From NCBI RefSeq assembly GCF_002934325.1, contig NZ_PTIV01000024.1, forward strand, positions 1 through 64,000: a stretch of 64,000 bases of DNA. The letters run 5' to 3'. Within the stretch, counting starts at the first letter, position 1, and each line of letters starts with the position of its first letter. Below the pieces are notes generated by a model. That model was not told where the DNA came from, made no database searches, and saw only the letters and a list, made by a program, of their open reading frames with translations. This stretch comes from Marinobacter persicus. Lineage in GTDB: Bacteria; Pseudomonadota; Gammaproteobacteria; Pseudomonadales; Oleiphilaceae. The position numbers and the translations under genes were made by a program. Shown here one piece after another: positions 1 to 6,550 of this stretch.

Positions 1-39
1 ATGACCACGGCCAAGTCGATTGCTGGCCGTGACGAATAA

Positions 40-98
40 ACGAACAAAAAGGCGGTAGAGCTGGCTCAGAAGTTAGTTTTTCTACAGCCTCGTTATGC
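40..98 (+). other. Candidate attC-like recombination site (imperfect)
   Basis: A right-hand core box GTTATGC lies at 92-98. The preceding bases form an imperfect stem (GGCGGTAGA near 51-59 against TCTACAGCC at 81-89), which is the arrangement of an integron attC site. The left core box is poor (only ...GAAC near 41-45), so this call depends on the better sites at 1870-1939 and 2524-2572, which share the same GTTATG core. It would be the attC of a cassette lying upstream of the window. Confidence 0.4.
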
Positions 99-123
99 GA
101 ATAAATCAAACGGAGTAAATTGA

Positions 124-1875
124 ATGGCATTTGTAGAGCCGATAACGATCAAAGAAGCGATTGATAATGTACATAAGAAGAATTATTTGCTTCCGGCCAT
201 TCAGCGTGAATTTGTTTGGGGGACGGATCAGATAGAACGGCTTTTTGATTCATTAATGAGGGATTACCCAATAAGTTCATTCCTATTTTGGGAAGTCGAA
301 AAACAGAATATAAGCAATTTTCAGTTCTATGAGTTTGTTCGTGAGTACCATGAACGAGATAACACTCATAATCCAAAGGCAGATATAAGTGGTGAGAGTG
401 GGATTACCGCTATATTGGATGGTCAGCAGCGCCTTACATCTCTATATATAGGACTAAAAGGAACGTATGCCTATAAACTCCCCCGAAAGAGATGGGATAA
501 TGACTCCGCGTTTCCAAAAAGAAAGCTTTGCCTTAACCTGCTGTCGCGTGCAGAGGATGCTGACTTTGTATTTGACTTTAAGTTCCTGACTAAGAAAGAA
601 CATAATCGGTCTGATGGTGACCATTTTTGGTTTGTAGTTGGCGATATTCTCGATCTCGAAAAACCTGCTGACATAAATAAATACCTAATCAGAAACGGTT
701 TGCTTAAGGTCGAAGAGGATAAGGCTGAATTTGCAAATGAGGCATTGTACAAGCTGTGGGAGGTCATTCATAAAAGTAAGTCTATAAATTTCTTTTTGGA
801 AAAGGATGAAAGCTTAGATAAAGTTCTTAATATATTTATTCGTGTTAATAGTGGCGGGACGCAATTAAGTTATTCTGATCTTTTACTGTCTATAGCTACT
901 GCGCAATGGAAAGAAAAAGGTGCCAGAGAGGAAATTACAGCGTTCGTTGACGAAATAAACGCCATAGGAGATGGCTTTAATATTAACAAAGATTTTGTGT
1001 TAAAAAGCTGCTTGGTTATATCTGGTTTTAGGGGTATTGCATTTAAGGTTGATAATTTTAACCAGGAAAATATGCTTACCATTGAAAAGCGGTGGGATGA
1101 CATAACGAAAGCAATTAGGTCTGCAATCGTTTTGGTTTCAAGTCTTGGTTATCATAGAGAGACATTAACCTCAAACAATGCCCTTATACCTATAGCTGGA
1201 TACCTATATAAAATTGGTAGTCCAGAGAACTTTTCTGAATCATCAAAATATCAAAATGATAGGAAAAAGATCTTTAAATGGCTTGTAATGGTGCTCTTGA
1301 AAAGGACGTTTAGCGGGCAGCCTGACAATGTGCTTAGGCCGATTCGTGAGGTCATCAACGCTTCTGTAGATGGTTTTCCCTCCCTTGAAATTGTGAATAA
1401 ATTGAAGGGCGGAGCTAAGTCAATATCATTTGATGAAGATGAAATAGACAATATTTTGTATTATAAATATTCTAAAGCATATACCTATTCAGCCCTTGCA
1501 TTTATCTATCCATCGCTAGATTTCAGAAATAAGTTCCATCAAGACCACATATTTCCAAAAAAGCTATTTACCAGAAAGCGGCTTGAGAAACGTGGAATCA
1601 AAACCGATGATATCGATTTCTATCTCGAAAACTATAATTATTTGGCCAATTTGCAACTACTTGAGGGCGTTCCTAACCAAGAAAAATCAGGGAAGGATTT
1701 TGATGTCTGGATAAAAGAAAAGTATCCGAATGAAAAGGATAGAAAAGCGTATATGGAAAGACACTATATCCCAGATGTTGATCTTACATTAGAAAACTTC
1801 AGGCAGTTTATAGAAGAAAGAGAAAAACTGCTCGTAGCGGAATTTAAGAAGCTACTAAAGCAGGAGATCGCATAA
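124..1875 (+). CDS. DUF262 / DUF1524-like HNH protein, GmrSD-type putative defence nuclease
   Basis: A 583-residue protein. The N-terminal DUF262 domain (about 10-260) shows QREFVW at 27-32, the DGQQR signature at 99-103, and a later RVNSGG..LSYSDLL stretch typical of the family. The C-terminal part has H472-Q-D-H475-IFPK followed by an Asn-rich NLQLLEG..NQEKSGK segment, as in DUF1524 HNH nucleases. GmrS/GmrD and related single-chain proteins are nucleotide-dependent restriction enzymes against modified or phage DNA; that role is inferred here. The gene is clearly AT-richer than the downstream core genes, a sign of transfer. It begins about 25 bases after one attC-like core, and its TAA falls inside the left core of the next attC, exactly as in integron cassettes. 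No RM methyltransferase is adjacent. Confidence 0.85.
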   Translation: MAFVEPITIKEAIDNVHKKNYLLPAIQREFVWGTDQIERLFDSLMRDYPISSFLFWEVEKQNISNFQFYEFVREYHERDNTHNPKADISGESGITAILDGQQRLTSLYIGLKGTYAYKLPRKRWDNDSAFPKRKLCLNLLSRAEDADFVFDFKFLTKKEHNRSDGDHFWFVVGDILDLEKPADINKYLIRNGLLKVEEDKAEFANEALYKLWEVIHKSKSINFFLEKDESLDKVLNIFIRVNSGGTQLSYSDLLLSIATAQWKEKGAREEITAFVDEINAIGDGFNINKDFVLKSCLVISGFRGIAFKVDNFNQENMLTIEKRWDDITKAIRSAIVLVSSLGYHRETLTSNNALIPIAGYLYKIGSPENFSESSKYQNDRKKIFKWLVMVLLKRTFSGQPDNVLRPIREVINASVDGFPSLEIVNKLKGGAKSISFDEDEIDNILYYKYSKAYTYSALAFIYPSLDFRNKFHQDHIFPKKLFTRKRLEKRGIKTDDIDFYLENYNYLANLQLLEGVPNQEKSGKDFDVWIKEKYPNEKDRKAYMERHYIPDVDLTLENFRQFIEEREKLLVAEFKKLLKQEIA

Positions 1876-1939
1876 CAAGTGCTGCACGCGGATAAATTAC
1901 TCGCTGCGCTCGCATTTACCGGTGAGCAAGGCGTTATGC
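1870..1939 (+). other. attC-like integron cassette recombination site
   Basis: A left core GCATAAC (1870-1876) and right core GTTATGC (1933-1939) are exact reverse complements. Between them are further complementary arms: GTGCTGCAC against GTGAGCAAGGC, and CGGATAAATTAC against GCATTTACCGG. The polarity TAACAA...GGCGTTA is that of canonical attC sites reading in the + direction. The stop codon of the DUF262 gene (1873-1875) sits in the left core. The parE stop of the opposite-strand gene lies just outside the right core. Confidence 0.75.
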
Positions 1940-1940
1940 C

Positions 1941-2237
1941 CTACAGCAAATGCCCGTCTTGCAGCATTCGTTTGTGCAGAATGCGGATAATTTCGACAAC
2001 ATCTTCCTCGGCTGGACGATAAAAAATGATGTGGCTTCCTTGCGGATATTGTCGGTAGCCAGGGCTTATCTCATCGCAGGCATGCCCCAGGTTCGGATTC
2101 TCACCCAGAAGGTGGAAGCACTGATCGAACCGAAGAATGTAGTGGTTTCGTTGATCTCGGCCCCATTTACGTTCCGTGTAAATCGCAATAGATTTGAGGT
2201 CAGCTTTTGCCTTCCTGGAAAGCTTAAAATTCGGCAT
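1941..2237 (-). CDS. parE: ParE/RelE-superfamily toxin
   Basis: A 98-residue small basic protein of the ParE branch: KAKADLKSIAIYT near the N-terminus, then GHACDEISPGYRQYPQGSH and a C-terminal EIIRILHKRML strand, all typical of ParE toxins that act on DNA gyrase. Its ATG shares one base with the stop of the upstream antitoxin gene (TGATG), giving tight translational coupling. The stop codon lies two bases outside the right core of the attC at 1870-1939, so the gene runs against the reading direction of the cassette array. Gyrase as target is a family inference; other ParE-like targets are possible. Confidence 0.88.
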   Translation of the reverse strand: MPNFKLSRKAKADLKSIAIYTERKWGRDQRNHYILRFDQCFHLLGENPNLGHACDEISPGYRQYPQGSHIIFYRPAEEDVVEIIRILHKRMLQDGHLL

Positions 2238-2476
2238 CAGTGTCCTTCGTTGTCCAGTTCACTAATAAAGGAGTCATAGGAGTAGTCCTCAAAACCACTA
2301 TCCTCACCTTCCTTGAGCAGTTTGCGGAGCGTGATCAAGCGGGTTTCGGATTCTTCAAGTAGGCGCAAGCCTGCACGAACGACTTCGCTGGTTGAACTGT
2401 ATCGGCCATTTTTGAGTTGTTCCGCAATGAACGCATCAAAATGTTGGCCTAGAGTGATGCTGGTATTCTTCTGCAT
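2237..2476 (-). CDS. parD: ParD-type ribbon-helix-helix antitoxin
   Basis: A 79-residue protein starting MQKNTSITLGQHFDAFI with the RYSSTSEVVRAGLRLLEE helix-turn-helix segment of CopG/ParD ribbon-helix-helix antitoxins (DNA binding by residues 1-50). The acidic, Tyr- and Asp-rich C-terminus (about 55-79) should wrap around the toxin. It is the first gene of a two-gene operon with parE. A perfect 15-bp palindrome lies just upstream of the start and is the expected autoregulatory operator. An acceptable ribosome site (GAGGCGG) precedes the ATG. Confidence 0.9.
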   Translation of the reverse strand: MQKNTSITLGQHFDAFIAEQLKNGRYSSTSEVVRAGLRLLEESETRLITLRKLLKEGEDSGFEDYSYDSFISELDNEGH

Positions 2477-2492
2477 GGTGCCGCCTCACTAG

Positions 2493-2507
2493 TACCAATA
2501 ATTGGTA
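2493..2507 (-). promoter_or_regulatory. Palindromic operator of the parDE operon
   Basis: TACCAAT-A-ATTGGTA is a perfect 15-bp palindrome located 17 bases upstream of the parD ATG, in the promoter region. ParD proteins bind such palindromes and repress their own operon; that use is inferred from position and symmetry. Confidence 0.6.
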
Positions 2508-2523
2508 TATTTTGGTTCAGGTG

Positions 2524-2572
2524 GCATAACAATGCAATCCACGCGACAAGCGCGTGATTGCTGGCGTTATGG
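2524..2572 (+). other. attC-like integron cassette recombination site (short)
   Basis: Left core GCATAAC (2524-2530) and right core GTTATGG (2566-2572) bracket a strong stem, GCAATC-ACGCG against CGCGTGATTGC with a small loop. Polarity is again TAACAA...GGCGTTA. At 49 bp it is short but within the known size range of attC sites. It separates the parDE cassette from the next one. Confidence 0.72.
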
Positions 2573-2679
2573 GGAAATCCGCCTCCACCAGTAGCCTGGT
2601 TTTCTTGAGTGGTGGGCAAAAGCAACGACTATGAAAGTTTGGTTTCTTTGGATGGTTATGAGCGAGAAAGGAACTCTAT
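2567..2679 (-). pseudogene. Remnant of a RelE/ParE-type toxin (C-terminal third only)
   Basis: Read on the minus strand, this stretch encodes RVPFSLITI followed by FIVVAFAHHSRKPGYWWRR and a stop. That matches the C-terminal signature (...VVLAVAHxxRxPGYWRxR) of the RelE-like toxins paired with CHP02574-family antitoxins. About the first 60 residues of a normal 95-residue toxin are missing. The remnant begins right where the upstream antitoxin gene stops, consistent with an internal deletion. No start codon with a ribosome site serves this frame. Its TAA falls in the attC core at 2566-2572. Confidence 0.7.
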
Positions 2680-2858
2680 GAAGAATGAGCTGTTTTGCTC
2701 CGGATTCTGCGGCGAATTTCACGGTCCCACGCTTCTGCGACACCTTCATCTGTAGGGCCATCCAGGCTTGCCATCAGGTCTTTAGCTAAAGCGGCACGCT
2801 CCTGTTCGGAGAGCGTCATGGCAGCATTTCTGAGGGCTTCGAGTTCAAGCGCAGTCAT
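2676..2858 (-). CDS. Addiction-module antitoxin, CHP02574 family (orphaned)
   Basis: A 60-residue protein, MTALELEALRNAAMTLSEQE then RAALAKDLMASLDGP and an EAWDREIRRRI tail. This is the compact LSxxERAxLAxxLLxSLD pattern of the putative addiction-module component family. The start at 2858 is preceded by a weak ribosome site. An upstream extension of the reading frame to 3134 is possible but has no family resemblance and was not used. The partner toxin downstream is truncated, so this antitoxin may be an orphan able to neutralise a related toxin elsewhere. Confidence 0.8.
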   Translation of the reverse strand: MTALELEALRNAAMTLSEQERAALAKDLMASLDGPTDEGVAEAWDREIRRRIRSKTAHSS

Positions 2859-2908
2859 TTGACACCTCGGGGAGAGAGACATAGGTAAATGATGCAGGAT
2901 GTTTCTCA

Positions 2909-2999
2909 CCATAACAAGTGACTGGGGGGGGCAGATCCAAGGCGCCTTTGGCCCCACTCCATGGGTGCGCGTGCTGCAGATACATGAAAGGCGTTCGTC
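2909..2999 (+). other. Degenerate attC-like site
   Basis: A left core CCATAAC (2909-2915) followed by AAGTG, and a right box GGCGTTCG (near 2991-2997), bracket a region with a near-palindromic centre (CCAAGGCGCCTTTGG) and GGGG/CCCC arms. Polarity agrees with the two better attC sites, but the right core has lost its GTTATG sequence, so it may be a decayed site closing the third cassette. Confidence 0.4.
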
Positions 3000-3030
3000 T
3001 TGACGTACGTACCCATAGGCGTACACTTGA
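3000..3030 (+). promoter_or_regulatory. Candidate promoter/operator of the yefM-yoeB operon
   Basis: TTGACG at 3000-3005 could be a -35 element. It overlaps GTAC-centred repeats (CGTACGTAC and GCGTACAC). In E. coli the YefM antitoxin binds palindromes with a TGTACA core upstream of its own operon; the GTAC repeats here are suggestive only. Confidence 0.35.
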
Positions 3031-3059
3031 TTAATAGTTAAACACGCAAGAGGTGCGTC

Positions 3060-3302
3060 ATGACCGGAATCACAGCAACAGAGGCGCGCAGCAACCTTTA
3101 TCGGTTGATTGACGAGACCGCCGAGTCCCACCAACCAATCGTCATTATGGGGAAGCGGAACAAAGCCGTCCTGGTTTCCGAGGAAGACTGGTCTGCCATT
3201 CAGGAAACGCTTTACCTACTATCTGTACCGGGTATGCGGGAGTCTGTTCGTGAGGGGATGGAGACCCCCGTGGATGAATGCGATGAGGAGCTGGACTGGT
3301 GA
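3060..3302 (+). CDS. yefM: YefM/Phd-family antitoxin
   Basis: An 80-residue protein with the Phd/YefM N-terminal DNA-binding fold: ITATEARSNLYRLIDET, then PIVIMGKRNKAVLVSEEDW, which is nearly diagnostic of YefM. The C-terminal tail (PVDECDEELDW) is acidic, as expected for the toxin-binding part. AGAGGTG precedes the ATG. The stop codon overlaps the GTG start of the toxin gene by two bases. The pair lies at the downstream end of the cassette-like region and reads with the array. Confidence 0.93.
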   Translation: MTGITATEARSNLYRLIDETAESHQPIVIMGKRNKAVLVSEEDWSAIQETLYLLSVPGMRESVREGMETPVDECDEELDW

Positions 3303-3562
3303 CATGGACGTTGGTTTACACCAAGCAAGCCCAGAAAGATGCAAAGAAGTTAGCCTTCAGCGGCCTTAAACCAAAAGCTCAGGAACTTTTAGCGCTGATA
3401 GCGGAAGATCCATACCGCAAACCACCGCCGTTTGAGAAGCTAATTGGTGATCTTGCGGGGGCCTATTCTCGCCGCATTAATATTCAGCATCGTCTGGTCT
3501 ACCAAGTGCTCGAGAACGAGCGAGTGGTGAAAGTTCTCAGGCTCTGGAGCCATTACGAATAA
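3299..3562 (+). CDS. yoeB: YoeB/Txe-family mRNA interferase toxin
   Basis: An 87-residue toxin starting with GTG at 3299; the nearby ATG at 3304 is out of frame. The C-terminal block YSRRINIQHRLVYQV...VVKVLRLWSHYE is the YoeB signature, carrying the Arg, His and Tyr residues used for ribosome-dependent mRNA cleavage. The start overlaps the antitoxin stop (GTGA), so toxin synthesis follows antitoxin translation. Length matches E. coli YoeB (84 residues). Confidence 0.94.
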   Translation: MTWTLVYTKQAQKDAKKLAFSGLKPKAQELLALIAEDPYRKPPPFEKLIGDLAGAYSRRINIQHRLVYQVLENERVVKVLRLWSHYE

Positions 3563-3593
3563 TGCCCCATCATTTGTGAATGTCCTAGACTTA

Positions 3594-3635
3594 GTCCCTA
3601 ATGACCATAGCCAACAGACCACGCAGTTAGGGGAC
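3594..3635 (+). repeat. Imperfect inverted repeat after yoeB, possible decayed attC
   Basis: GTCCCTAA (3594-3601) faces GTTAGGGGAC (3626-3635) across about 24 bases. GTTAGGG resembles an attC right core, and the site follows the last toxin-antitoxin cassette by only 30 bases. The left core (CCCTAAT) is not canonical, so this could equally be a simple hairpin acting as a terminator. Confidence 0.3.
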
Positions 3636-3729
3636 CGGGCGTCATGGCCTTGAAACATGGACTGAGCGGCAGGTTTTTGATTTCACAGCTACACTCCCTC
3701 GAAACGGTTGATAGTCTCCGGAGGCTGAA

Positions 3730-4137
3730 ATGACCTACCCCATCAAAGGCGCCTGCCAGTGCGGCGGCGTTACTTACCAGTTGTTATCCGAACCCAAGAT
3801 GTTCGTGGCCTGCCATTGCAGGGAGTGCCAGAAGCTTTCCACCAGTGCCTTCAGCATCACCGCCGTGGTGGATGCCTCTCAGGTGGAGTTCCAGGGTGAG
3901 ATGGCCGAATGGCGCCGGGCGGCCGACAGTGGCAATGTCAGCGCCGCGAAATTTTGCCCCACCTGTGGCAACCGGATTTACCACTTTAACCCGGATGAGC
4001 CGGAGAAGATCAAACTCAAGCCCACCAACCTCGAAGACACCAGCATCATCAAGCCCACGGCCCATATCTGGGTAAGCCAGAAGCAGGACTGGTACACCAT
4101 TCCCGAAGGGGTGGCGGTCTATGAGGGTCAGCTGTAA
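3730..4137 (+). CDS. GFA-family zinc-binding protein
   Basis: A 135-residue protein of the GFA (glutathione-dependent formaldehyde-activating enzyme / CENP-V) fold. Zinc ligands are visible as GACQCGGV (Cys9, Cys11), ACHCRECQK and KFCPTCGNRIY. These proteins carry two zinc sites; real enzymatic roles are mostly unproven, so the name describes the fold only. A GGAGG ribosome site (3719-3723) sets the start. First gene with core-like base composition after the accessory patch. Confidence 0.88.
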   Translation: MTYPIKGACQCGGVTYQLLSEPKMFVACHCRECQKLSTSAFSITAVVDASQVEFQGEMAEWRRAADSGNVSAAKFCPTCGNRIYHFNPDEPEKIKLKPTNLEDTSIIKPTAHIWVSQKQDWYTIPEGVAVYEGQL

Positions 4138-4175
4138 GGTGTAACTGATATAAATGTTACATGAGAGGTGATGGA

Positions 4176-4586
4176 ATGATGGTAAACGACCAGATCATGG
4201 GCAGTCTTATAGAGCAAAACCCCGATGCGATGATCTTCGCCGATACCGACGGCAAGATCCTGGTATGGAATGAGGCGGCGCAGCGTGTGTTTGGGTTTAC
4301 CAAAGACGAGGCCATTGGTGAGACCCTGGATATCATCATTCCGGAAAAATTGCGTGTGCCTCATTGGCGCGGGTACGACGAGGCCATCAAGAACCGCGGC
4401 ACCAAGTATCTGGGCAAGTCCATGCCCACCAAGGCCATTCACTCGGAAGGCTCGACGATTTACGTGGAGCTGGGCTTTTCGATTGTGCTGGATGACAAGA
4501 ATGAGGTGATGGGCGTGCTATCAAGCGCGAGGGACATCACCGAGAGATTCAAGGAAGAGCGGGCGAAGAGGGAAAAATCAAAATGA
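4176..4586 (+). CDS. Stand-alone PAS domain protein
   Basis: About 136 residues, essentially one PAS domain (about 5-128): NPDAMIFADTDGKILVWNEA, VFGFTKDEAIG, then HSEGSTIYVELGFSIVLDD and GVLSSARDITER. No membrane segment or output domain is present. The start at 4176 follows GAGAGGTG by six bases; an upstream in-frame ATG at 4161 has no ribosome site. The stop overlaps the next start (ATGA), so the PAS protein and the large downstream protein are made together, and the PAS domain may sense a ligand or redox state for that partner. Ligand unknown. Confidence 0.85.
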   Translation: MMVNDQIMGSLIEQNPDAMIFADTDGKILVWNEAAQRVFGFTKDEAIGETLDIIIPEKLRVPHWRGYDEAIKNRGTKYLGKSMPTKAIHSEGSTIYVELGFSIVLDDKNEVMGVLSSARDITERFKEERAKREKSK

Positions 4587-6550
4587 CCGGCCCAGCGCTC
4601 GAGCCGGCCTTGCGGCAGTTTGATGCGGCGTTGATGGACTTTGCCCGTGCCCGCAGTGTTGATCCCAAGGCCCCCAGTCTTGCAGTGCTTGAGCGCGCCC
4701 GATACCTGATGACGCTGCCCGGCGGCTTTGATGAGCTATACGGGAAGGTTCGCTCGCTGGAGTCCGCAGGCATCTTCGGCACCAGTGACTGGGCCCAGCC
4801 GGCCATACTGCAGCCGGCCCTGGCCAGGCATTCACTGCGTGAGGCCGGAGCAGTGACCACCGTTGTTGAGGCCATCAGTGAACTACGGATGCTTGCGGTT
4901 ATTCGCGGGGATTACTTCCACCCCGGTATTTCCGCCGAGCAGGCGCGTCACTTCCTGACCCAGGTGATGGCGCTGAACCTGGATCTGCTGTCTGGCCAGC
5001 TCTCGGAGGCGGACCGGCAACGGCCAAAAGAGCTTGGGCCTATCGTCCTGGGGCTCTATAAATATCTGATTGCCCACCTGGGCTATGAAAACCTGCTGGA
5101 CAGTCTGGTGGGGGAAGTCTGGCGGTTGCTGGACCAGGGGCCGGTGCAGGTCGACAGCATCTGCGAGATGATCAACCAGATTGCCAAGTGCCTCTATGAC
5201 CCGAAGATAAAAGCCGCCGGCACCGCTGAAGCCAGTCGTCTGGTCAATGCCCTGTTTGCACCCACGCGGGCCAGTGCCGAAGATCCGGGCTTGGAGGTGT
5301 ATGAGCAGCGGTTAAGCGATATGGACGACCTGACGCTGTATGCCGAAGCCACCGACATGGCCCAGAGCATGCACGACTCCGGGCTGGCTTCGTCCTACCA
5401 TGCCGTTCTGTTGCGGTTTCTGCGTGCAGGCAGTCACGATGACCTGATCCCGATTGCCCTGGGCCTGACCATGACCGGGTTGGATGATTACTACTGCTAC
5501 ACCGAGCTGGCCCATGCCCTGATTGACGAAGCCATCTACCCGGAAACCTGCCAGGCCGTGTATGGCCTGACCATGATGATGGAGCGGGGATCGGTGTTTA
5601 CACCCGCCGTGGCCCAATCCCTGTGGCGGCAAATCAAACTTCCTCTTTCCGCGCAGACGGCCCGGCACATTCAGGAGGCCTTTGGCGATGCCCGGCCACC
5701 CGGGGTATTTCTACTAGCCGGTGTCCTTAATCTGTTGGGGCAGCCGCTGGGTGTGGGGCAGGGCAACAATCCCAGCTGCCAGTCGGCCCTGGGGCTGTCC
5801 ATGTGGGCGTCGGATGAGCCGGATTACCTGCTGCAAGTGCTGGCCTGGGCGGCTCGCGATGATGAGGTGTTGAGTCGTTTCGAAGGAGAGCAGGTGTCTT
5901 CCAGAGACTTGAAGTCGGGATTGGTGAAGGGGACGCCGGTCGATGTGGACCCGGTCTCGCTGATTCTCATCCCCCATCTGGATCGCCTGTACGGGGAAAT
6001 GTGGCGGCGCTGTGAAAACCGCGATGACGATGCCCACCGCTGGATCAATCCGGAATTCTATGGCTGGTGGGTCGGCCACGGCTTCCGGGTGGTGGCCAAT
6101 GCTCAGACGGGCAAGGTGGAGGACTACGAAGGTTTTATCCGGCATTTCTACGCCAGCTACCATCCGTTCTACAACGACCAGATGCCGTTGATTCACGCCC
6201 AGCCTGCAGGCATTGCCATCACCGACAGCGCGGCGCGCTTTGTCGGGCGCCATGCCATCAGTATTCTCCGGGTTGGGCTCAGCCCCACTAACGAGATGCG
6301 GGTTTACTTCTTCAACCCCAATAATGACAGCGGTCAGGACTGGGGGCAGGGCATTACCTGTTCCACGCAGGGGCATGGTGAGTTTCGTGGCGAGGCTTCG
6401 CTGCCGATTGCCGAGTTTGCCTCCCGCCTCTACGCCTTCCACTACGACGCGCTGGAGCTGGGCGACCCCTCAGCCGTGCCGGCGGAGGAAGTCGCCCGTA
6501 TTATGGAGCTGGGCCGCACCAGTTGGGCGGCGGAGCCCGCTAGCCGCTGA
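4583..6550 (+). CDS. Large uncharacterised protein with papain-like Cys/His/Asn signature
   Basis: A 655-residue cytoplasmic protein with no signal peptide or membrane segment; I do not recognise a named family. Residues 1-380 look all-helical. The C-terminal third carries GNNPSCQSALGLSMWA (Cys399), then GRHAISILRV (His557), then VYFFNPNNDSGQDWGQG (Asn578). Order and spacing (158, then 21) resemble papain- or transglutaminase-fold cysteine hydrolases, where a helix-initial Cys is followed by a strand His and a following Asn or Asp. Catalysis is inference. The ATG overlaps the PAS gene stop by four bases. The 3' end overlaps the convergent OsmC-YcaO gene by 11 bases. Confidence 0.6.
   Translation: MTGPALEPALRQFDAALMDFARARSVDPKAPSLAVLERARYLMTLPGGFDELYGKVRSLESAGIFGTSDWAQPAILQPALARHSLREAGAVTTVVEAISELRMLAVIRGDYFHPGISAEQARHFLTQVMALNLDLLSGQLSEADRQRPKELGPIVLGLYKYLIAHLGYENLLDSLVGEVWRLLDQGPVQVDSICEMINQIAKCLYDPKIKAAGTAEASRLVNALFAPTRASAEDPGLEVYEQRLSDMDDLTLYAEATDMAQSMHDSGLASSYHAVLLRFLRAGSHDDLIPIALGLTMTGLDDYYCYTELAHALIDEAIYPETCQAVYGLTMMMERGSVFTPAVAQSLWRQIKLPLSAQTARHIQEAFGDARPPGVFLLAGVLNLLGQPLGVGQGNNPSCQSALGLSMWASDEPDYLLQVLAWAARDDEVLSRFEGEQVSSRDLKSGLVKGTPVDVDPVSLILIPHLDRLYGEMWRRCENRDDDAHRWINPEFYGWWVGHGFRVVANAQTGKVEDYEGFIRHFYASYHPFYNDQMPLIHAQPAGIAITDSAARFVGRHAISILRVGLSPTNEMRVYFFNPNNDSGQDWGQGITCSTQGHGEFRGEASLPIAEFASRLYAFHYDALELGDPSAVPAEEVARIMELGRTSWAAEPASR

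Noticed and set aside
2859..3134. Extended N-terminus for the CHP02574-type antitoxin (start at 3134)
   Set aside because: The extension crosses the attC-like region and yefM promoter, is Cys-rich and unlike the family; the 60-residue form matches the family length.
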